DNA of 64,000 nt from Opitutaceae bacterium (GTDB taxonomy: Bacteria > Verrucomicrobiota > Verrucomicrobiia > Opitutales > Opitutaceae), in assembly GCA_030648295.1 (NCBI GenBank), contig JAUSID010000200.1, forward strand, positions 1 to 64,000, given 5' to 3'. Position numbers and translations under genes: made by a program. Shown in pieces: positions 58,814-64,000 of this stretch. The notes under the pieces were generated by a model. It had not been told where the DNA came from. It saw only the letters and a program-made list of their open reading frames with translations, and searched no databases. The stretch's first letter is position 1, and each line of letters starts with the position of its first letter.

Positions 58814-58958
58814 GCTGGAGGCGTCGTGCGGCACGGCGTCAATTGAGCGATCCCATTGATCCGCGCACAATCAAGCACGGACTGTGTCACCAGGTGCTGC
58901 CCGGTGGCGATTGGCATTTGGCACCTCGAGTTCCGGCGCAGCCGAACTCGATGGGGGG

Positions 58959-58987
58959 AAAAAAACGCCGCCGAAAACGGCGGCGTT
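58959..58987 (-). terminator. Rho-independent terminator of cytochrome b562-like gene
   Basis: On the minus strand AACGCCGCCG, loop TTTT and CGGCGGCGTT form a perfect 10-bp stem followed by a run of seven T. It is 27 bp past the stop at 59014. Confidence 0.9.
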
Positions 58988-59013
58988 TGAGATTGGGCGA
59001 GAAAATCTGGCCG

Positions 59014-59454
59014 TTACGAGGACTTCTTTTTCTTCTTCTGGAAGTCGCCGTGCGCCTTCTTCTGCGTATCGGCCATGACACCAACCAGCTTGGTGGCTTC
59101 CTCGTTGTTATTGGCCTTCACGGCCGCGATGACCTTGTCGACGAGGCCAATGAACTCCTTCATCTTCGCCTGGAAGTCGGCCACGAATTTCTGCTGCTGG
59201 GCCGCCGGAACCTCAGCCGTCTTGGCCGGCTCGAGCTTGGCCGACGCCTGGGCGTTTTCGCGAATGACCGCGAGTTTCGCGAGCGAATCCTGGTTCTTCG
59301 CCGGATCGGAAATCTGGCGACGCAGCGTACGGAACGCGCTGCCGATTTTGTCCATCTTGGTTTCGAGTTCGGTTTCGGGCTCATCGGCGCCAAACGAGAA
59401 CGGCGCCACGACGAGCGCGCCAATGAGAGTGAGTAACAACAGGCGGATTTTCAT
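59014..59454 (-). CDS. Cytochrome b562-family periplasmic protein
   Basis: The ATG at 59454 (MKIRLLLLTLIGALVVAPFS) gives 146 residues with a signal peptide to FGA. The mature part is a four-helix bundle: ETKMDKIGSAFRTLRRQI (candidate Met haem ligand), ENAQASAKLEPAKTAEV, QKFVADFQAKMKEFIGLVDK and EATKLVGVMADTQKKAHGDF (candidate His ligand), ending KKKKKSS. Cytochrome b562 binds haem b non-covalently and shuttles electrons. Many relatives lack the ligands, whereas here both positions look occupied. It has its own terminator. Confidence 0.87.
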   Translation of the reverse strand: MKIRLLLLTLIGALVVAPFSFGADEPETELETKMDKIGSAFRTLRRQISDPAKNQDSLAKLAVIRENAQASAKLEPAKTAEVPAAQQQKFVADFQAKMKEFIGLVDKVIAAVKANNNEEATKLVGVMADTQKKAHGDFQKKKKKSS

Positions 59455-60394
59455 GTGTTGGAGGTTGGGAAAAAAGTGCCGGGAGACACAAAGCTCCGGT
59501 CGGCAAAGCGCAACCGGATTTCGTGCCGCCCAAGAGTGGCTCGCGGTATGACGCGTGCCCAAGGCCAAAGTATTCAAATTATTTGCGGGCGCGCCGGTCG
59601 GACCCCGACGGTTGTGCCGCCGCGGAGGATGGCGGGCGACCCTAACCATATCGATTCAGCCTCCACCGCAAAAGGCGTTTTGCTCCGGACGGGAAGAAAC
59701 AATGGTTTCCTGGGAGCGCGGGCCTCTGGCCCGCAAAGATCCAGTGGCTGCGGCTTCCAGCCGCAGATTCGGTCGGATTGGCGATCGGCATTTCTCTGCG
59801 GGCGAGGTCGCCCGCGCCCCCAGCACCACGGGCAAGCTTGCCCGCCTTCGGCGGCGCCGTAGGCGGCCAGGGTTTACCCGCCTCTGGCGGCGCCGCAGGC
59901 GACCAGGGATGCCCCGTGCAACTTCAATCCCTGCGGGCGAGACCCACCTTCGCCAAGGCTTCGGCGGGCAGGCTGCCCGCGCTCCCAGGCGACGCACGCT
60001 GTTCCCTACGAGCGGACAACCGCGAATGGACGCAAATTCCAGAGGAGCAGGGGAAGCATTGCCCACGTGAACCCATGGTCACCGTTTGGTTTATTGTTTC
60101 CATGCTCCCCAAAGAAGCCCTCTCCATTCGCGTGAATTGGCGTGTATTCGCGGTTAAATTGAATTGTTCCGGCTTGGTACGGTTAGGGTTGCGGCTCTGC
60201 GGCCAAATCGCGGAGCCGCCACCTCCGCGACGATATTTAACCATATAAATCCCGGCGGGACTGACGTCTTTCGGAGGCCGGTTCGTGTTGGTGCTGTTTT
60301 CCTCGCTGCAAATGTCATGACGAACCCCACCATCGTTGGATCCCGACGAAGCGAATTTCGGGGCTCATCGCCACTGACACCATCAACACGGCCC
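59455..60394. repeat. Repeat-rich intergenic stretch upstream of GH95-like gene
   Basis: This is a 940-bp stretch without a supported gene. Units found are TGGGAGCGCGGGCCTCTGGC (59708 onward), a GGCTGCGGCTTCCAGCCGCA palindrome (59748-59767) and CGGGCAAGCTTGCCCG (59829-59844). GCCTTCGGCGGCGCCGTAGG occurs near 59850. An AACCGCGAATGGACGC arm at about 60019 faces GCGTGTATTCGCGGTTAA (60139-60157). The palindrome's GGCTGGAAGCCGCAGCC arm recurs at about 63092. Confidence 0.7.
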
Positions 60395-62983
60395 ATGCCA
60401 TCGCGCCCGAATCGGTTTCCGCTCGCCTGCTTCACACTGCTTTTCGGCGCCGTGCGCCTGGGGGCGGCGGAGCCGGGAGTTGACGTGCGCGCCCTCGTCG
60501 CGCGGTCCGATTTGCACTATCCCGGTGCCGTCGAACGCAGCGAGGACGGGATGCCCATCGGCAACGGCCGGATGGGTTCGCTGGTCTGGACGACGCCCAC
60601 GGCTCTCCACTTCCAGGTTAACCGCAACGACGTCCAACCGATCAGCTGCGAGACGAGCAGTTTCTTCGAGCGGAATTCCGATTACATGGGCGGTTGTGGA
60701 TTCGTGGATGTGGATCTCGGGATGGCGGGGGTTGACGTCTTCACGGCCCAAAACTCGCCGCAACACCTGTCGATTGCGGATGGCCTGCTCACGATTGCCG
60801 GTCGCGGCGTCACGGCACGAATCGTGGCCTGGCCGCACCGCGACGTTTTCGCGATCGAACTCGATGATCGCCGCGCCATCCCGCAGCCGCTGGCCGTCAG
60901 CCTGCGGATGCTGCGTTATGCAGGGCAATATCACGCGGCACTCGAGACGCAGAACCGGAACCACATCGTCACCATCCGAACGCGACAGCACACCGCAACG
61001 TCGCAACTCCACATCCGCGGTGATCGCATCATCCTGACCCAGGAGTTCCGGGAGGGTGCGCATGTAGCGAAGTCGGCGGTCGCAATCGCCGTCGTTGGTC
61101 GCATGGCCAAAGCCACGTTTGTCCACGACGCCGAGGTCCGGTTGGCGGCACCCGCCGGCGCGGGTCGCGTCTCTATCCTGGTCGCGAGCGCCGCGACGCT
61201 GAACGCCGGCGACGACGTGATCGCGGCCGCCCTGGCGGGGATCGATGCGACCGGCGGCCGGAGCTTCGACCAGCTTGCGTCCGAAACCGCGGGATGGTGG
61301 CGCGCGTTCTGGGCGCGCGGCTGGATCGAGCTCCACAGCCGCGACGGCGTCGCCGATTACGTGGCGGAGAACTACCACTATTACCTTTACCTCATGGGCG
61401 CGACTTCGCGGGGGCGATTTCCGACGAAGTTCAACGGCATGCTCTGGAACACGGCGGGCGACCTGAGGACGTGGGGCGCGCAGCACTGGTTCGCGAACCT
61501 GAGCTGCCTCTACGAGGCGCTCTTCGCCTCGAACCGGCTCGAATTGCTGGACCCCATGTTCGACATGTACTCGGGGATGTTCGACGCGGCGGCGGTCGCG
61601 GCGCGGCAGCAGTGGGGCAGCGAGGGTATCTACATTCCGGAGACAGTGTGGTTTGACGGGCTCGCGCGGCTGCCGGACGACGTCGCCGCGGAAATGCGCG
61701 AGCTGTACCTGCTGCGCAAACCCTGGCCCCAGCGCTCGGACCGTTTCATGGCGTATGCGCGGACACGGCTGCCGCATTCGAGCCGCTGGAACTGGTGGGG
61801 CGGCGGCAGCTGGGTCGAAGGCAACTGGGCGCCGACGGAACGCGGGTTCGGCCCGTATGGCCCCGTGACCCACATTCTCGGCACGACCGCGAAGGTGGCG
61901 TATCTTTTCTGGCGCCGCTACGAGTACACGCTCGACCGCGAATGGCTGAAGACGCGGGCGTATCCGATGATCAAGGGCGCAGCCGAGTTCTACCGGCATT
62001 TCCCCAACGTCCGGCGGGGCGAGGACGGCCGGATGCACATTCACCACGTGAACAGCAACGAGAGTGTCGTGGGCGCGCGCGACACCGATGAGGATCTCTC
62101 GGCGATGCGGGCGATTTTCGCGGTGGCGGGTCGCGCGGCAGAAATCCTCGACGTGGATCCGGAGTTGCGCGGCCAGTGGACGGAGTTTCTGGGCCGGCTG
62201 GCGCCGCTGCCGACCAGTTCGGATTCCGATGCGATCAAGCCGGCGGACTACACGGGGCCGCGGGTGTTCGTCCGCGGACGCACCCCGGTGGTGAACGGCC
62301 GCGGCTTCACGCCCGATGGCAACAGCCTGCCGATGTGGTTTTTCGACCTGTGCAATCTCGACTCGCGTGACGCCGACATGACTGCGCTCGCGAACGCGAC
62401 GTTCGACCGGGCATTGCGCGGTGGGCCGCCGAGCGCGGACACGCCGGTCGGAGTGCTCTCGAAAATTGCCATCGCGGGCGCGGCGCTCGGCCGCGTCGAT
62501 GCCACCCGCCACCTGATCCCAAACCAGATGCGCTCGCTCACGGCGGAACGCGAAGGCGCCTATCGCGGGGGCCGGCCGTTGTTGAACCGGTTGTCGCTGC
62601 GCGAAGGTCACCAGGCATTCGACGCCCAACGGCTTGGCCGCGCGGCGGAAGCTCTGCAACTCGCGCTGCTGAACAGCTCACCGCCCGGGCCGGCACAGGA
62701 ACCGGCCATCCGGCTCTTTGCGGCCTGGCCGGCGGAATGGGATGCCACGTTCATGCTGCGCGCGCGCGGTGGTTTCGTGATCACCGCGGCGCACAAGGAC
62801 GGACGTATCGGGTCTGCGGAGATCCATTCAGAGGCAGGCGCCGCCTGCCGGCTCCACAATCCGTGGCCCGGCAAAGAAGTGACCTTGACGCGTGATGGCA
62901 CAACGACAGGGCGCATTCGCGGGGCGCTGCTGGTTTTTCCCACGCGTATCGGCGAAAGGGTGCGGCTCGAACGCGCCAACTGA
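60395..62983 (+). CDS. Secreted GH95-like glycoside hydrolase (DUF5703 domain)
   Basis: The ATG at 60395 (MPSRPNRFPLACFTLLFGAV) gives 862 residues with a signal peptide. The N-terminal beta-sandwich has MPIGNGRMGSLVWTTPTALH and LHFQVNRNDVQP, the standard start of GH95 and related enzymes. The central (alpha/alpha)6 barrel contains RFPTKFNGMLWNTAGDLRTW, HWFANLSCLYEALFASNRLE, VTHILGTTAKVAYLFWRRYE, MHIHHVNSNESVVGARDTDE and DLSAMRAIFAVAGRAAEIL. A C-terminal beta domain ends at residue 862. GH95 enzymes release L-fucose or L-galactose. This variant differs enough that substrate remains open. It probably works on plant or algal polysaccharides with the nearby epimerase and DUF1080 protein. Confidence 0.9.
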   Translation: MPSRPNRFPLACFTLLFGAVRLGAAEPGVDVRALVARSDLHYPGAVERSEDGMPIGNGRMGSLVWTTPTALHFQVNRNDVQPISCETSSFFERNSDYMGGCGFVDVDLGMAGVDVFTAQNSPQHLSIADGLLTIAGRGVTARIVAWPHRDVFAIELDDRRAIPQPLAVSLRMLRYAGQYHAALETQNRNHIVTIRTRQHTATSQLHIRGDRIILTQEFREGAHVAKSAVAIAVVGRMAKATFVHDAEVRLAAPAGAGRVSILVASAATLNAGDDVIAAALAGIDATGGRSFDQLASETAGWWRAFWARGWIELHSRDGVADYVAENYHYYLYLMGATSRGRFPTKFNGMLWNTAGDLRTWGAQHWFANLSCLYEALFASNRLELLDPMFDMYSGMFDAAAVAARQQWGSEGIYIPETVWFDGLARLPDDVAAEMRELYLLRKPWPQRSDRFMAYARTRLPHSSRWNWWGGGSWVEGNWAPTERGFGPYGPVTHILGTTAKVAYLFWRRYEYTLDREWLKTRAYPMIKGAAEFYRHFPNVRRGEDGRMHIHHVNSNESVVGARDTDEDLSAMRAIFAVAGRAAEILDVDPELRGQWTEFLGRLAPLPTSSDSDAIKPADYTGPRVFVRGRTPVVNGRGFTPDGNSLPMWFFDLCNLDSRDADMTALANATFDRALRGGPPSADTPVGVLSKIAIAGAALGRVDATRHLIPNQMRSLTAEREGAYRGGRPLLNRLSLREGHQAFDAQRLGRAAEALQLALLNSSPPGPAQEPAIRLFAAWPAEWDATFMLRARGGFVITAAHKDGRIGSAEIHSEAGAACRLHNPWPGKEVTLTRDGTTTGRIRGALLVFPTRIGERVRLERAN

Positions 62984-63125
62984 ATTGGACGCGGGTGCTG
63001 GCTGCCGAATGTGTCAGCGCGGATTTTCGGGATTCGACACGAGCATCGTGCGGCTCAAGTGCAGCACGGACCGGGATGTCGAACCATCTGCGGCTGGAAG
63101 CCGCAGCCACTTTGCCGGAAGAATA

Positions 63126-63155
63126 GCGGCCGCCGCGCGCGAGCGCGGCGGCCGC
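63126..63155. terminator. Strong GC hairpin between convergent genes
   Basis: GCGGCCGCCGCGC, loop GCGA, and the exact inverse arm form a perfect 13-bp stem. It lies between the GH95-like stop (62983) and the stop of the small membrane protein (63177). There is no T-run, so termination strength is uncertain. Confidence 0.55.
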
Positions 63156-63176
63156 CCCAGTGCGAACCGCCGCCAA

Positions 63177-63386
63177 TCACGCGGCGAGTCCGAAACGTTC
63201 ACCCCGCAATCGCGCCCGGACATTGGAGGTGGAAAGGAATCCGCCGCACGTGCGGGTGTAGTCGGAGAAAACGATGGCGACGAGTCCGGCGGAGAACAGG
63301 ATCGAGCCGCCAACGGCAAAGCTCAGCGGCAACACGACAAACGCGGCGAGCGCGGCAACGAAAGCGAGGGCAGGAAGGGATTTCAT
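63177..63386 (-). CDS. Small membrane protein of unknown function
   Basis: The ATG at 63386 (MKSLPALAFVAALAAFVVLP) gives 69 residues with two hydrophobic helices, the second LSFAVGGSILFSAGLVAIVF. A short cytoplasmic tail SDYTRTCGG... ends in RGERFGLAA. No domain name is known to me. It lies 74 bp downstream of sdhB on the same strand, beyond a hairpin, and could be cotranscribed by read-through. No clear ribosome-binding site is seen. Confidence 0.6.
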   Translation of the reverse strand: MKSLPALAFVAALAAFVVLPLSFAVGGSILFSAGLVAIVFSDYTRTCGGFLSTSNVRARLRGERFGLAA

Positions 63387-63435
63387 CGGAGGAATTGTGA
63401 TGCCTCCAAAACCCGACTCGCCCCGAAAAGTTACA

Positions 63436-63463
63436 TGAGTTTTCCGCCGCCGCGGAAAACTCA
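63436..63463 (-). terminator. Hairpin at the end of sdhB
   Basis: TGAGTTTTCCGC, loop CGCC, and its exact inverse form a 12-bp stem that includes the sdhB stop codon (63461-63463). A similar arrangement is seen at 45371-45394. Likely terminator or 3'-end stabiliser. Confidence 0.65.
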
Positions 63464-64000
63464 GGCCGATCCGCCGACGCTCACCGATTCCGGAGAGAGG
63501 CCGCTGCGAATCACGGCCTTCAGGTAATCGCGATTCATCCGCGCGATGAAGTCGTGCGAAATCAATTTCGGACAGGCGGCGCTGCACTCGTAGAAATTCG
63601 TGCAGTTCCCAAAGCCGAGTTCGTCCATCTTCTGGACCATCGAGAGCACGCGGCGATCACGCTCGGCCTGTCCCTGCGGCAGCAGACCGAGGTGCGACAC
63701 CTTCGCGGCGACAAACAGCATCGCGCTCGCGTTCTTGCAGGCAGCGACGCACGCGCCGCATCCGATGCAGGTCGCCGCGTCCATCGCGAGATCCGCGTCT
63801 CCCTTCGGGATGGGAGTCGCGTTTGCGTCCGGCGCCGATCCCGCACGCGCGGTGATGAAGCCACCCGCCTGCTGAATCTGGTCGAACGCGGAACGATCCG
63901 TGATCAGGTCCTTGATCACCGGAAACGGCCGGGCGCGGAAAGGCTCGACCGTGACAATATCACCATCGCGGAAGCTGCGCATGTACACCTGGCAGGTGGC
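63461..64000 (-). CDS. sdhB: Succinate dehydrogenase/fumarate reductase iron-sulfur subunit, 5' end outside window
   Basis: The visible 179 residues start within [20 protein letters not shown], continue [20 protein letters not shown], and contain the 4Fe-4S motif [15 protein letters not shown]. The Cys residues of [20 protein letters not shown] for the remaining clusters follow. The 2Fe-2S N-terminal domain lies beyond base 64000. Spacing and the [15 protein letters not shown] segment fit the non-classical SdhB (about 250 residues) of the Bacteroidetes/Verrucomicrobia type. It transfers electrons from SdhA flavin to quinone at the membrane. The rest of the sdh operon should be immediately to the right. 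Confidence 0.95.
   Translation of the reverse strand, partial: ATCQVYMRSFRDGDIVTVEPFRARPFPVIKDLITDRSAFDQIQQAGGFITARAGSAPDANATPIPKGDADLAMDAATCIGCGACVAACKNASAMLFVAAKVSHLGLLPQGQAERDRRVLSMVQKMDELGFGNCTNFYECSAACPKLISHDFIARMNRDYLKAVIRSGLSPESVSVGGSA

Noticed and set aside
59555-60070. Plus-strand frame of 171 codons
   Set aside because: It consists almost entirely of dispersed palindromic repeats and has no domain or ribosome-binding site.

Overview
The window is GC-rich DNA carrying about 47 recognisable protein genes on both strands, most in short operons. Gene content suggests a Verrucomicrobiota bacterium near Opitutaceae. This is an inference from the mix: a secreted sulfatase, a DUF1080 protein, a GH95-like glycosidase, a Gfo/Idh oxidoreductase, a sugar-acid dehydratase, a large MacB/FtsX (ADOP-type) permease with a PadR regulator, a non-classical SdhB and several families of dispersed inverted repeats. 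No rRNA, tRNA, CRISPR array or intact transposase gene was recognised.

Layout. 0.5-3.1 kb: two secreted collagen-like proteins sharing the same 5' leader. 3.5-4.4 kb: an AraC regulator of lower GC. 5-7.5 kb: a decayed zone with a truncated membrane protein, a fragment of a second lactate/glycolate permease gene, a truncated blaR1-like gene and an intact blaI-like repressor. 7.7-8.4 kb: a PIN-type toxin-antitoxin pair. 8.5-11.7 kb: ADOP permease and PadR. 12-19.4 kb: lactate/glycolate permease, a SnoaL-like protein, a ParE-type toxin-antitoxin pair and glcD-glcE-glcF, together a likely glycolate uptake and oxidation region. 19.7-21 kb: a graveyard of an MFS C-terminus, a DNA-methylase C-terminus and a truncated DinD, running into a HAD phosphatase. 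22-31 kb: sulfatase, ABC-F ATPase, WecG-type glycosyltransferase, secreted EEP-family protein, an exported hypothetical protein, and an ABC ATPase coupled to a CaCA antiporter. 31-34.7 kb: a CBS-domain operon and a LemA-TPM-TPM operon. 34.8-39.3 kb: HrpA-type helicase. 39.4-45.4 kb: small membrane protein, molybdenum oxidoreductase, MobA, dicarboxylate symporter and three pseudopilin-like genes. 45.4-52.4 kb: an N-terminally deleted UbiB-family kinase beside a phasin-like gene, nucleoside-type MFS transporter, Gfo/Idh oxidoreductase, IlvD/Edd dehydratase and VTT-domain protein. 52.6-55.1 kb: an ABC-2 exporter whose permease carries an unusual C-terminal extension. 55.5-64 kb: aldose epimerase, DUF1080 protein, beta-hydroxyacid dehydrogenase, cytochrome b562-like protein, GH95-like enzyme, small membrane protein and the 3' part of sdhB.

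The most striking feature is the dispersed repeat load. At least five families recur: one built on AACCGCGAATGAACGCGAATG-like units, one on CACAGAG units, one on AAGATCCAAGCTCC units, one on GGGCGTCTCGCCC palindromes, and simple GGTCAGT, GGAAGAC or GTGAAAG tandem runs. Several form elements of about 140-330 bp with 25-30 bp terminal inverted arms. They sit in gaps between cotranscribed genes and have entered reading frames in phase, in the ABC-F ATPase and in the HrpA helicase. They also lie at or near the break points of truncated genes, which suggests they promote rearrangement here.
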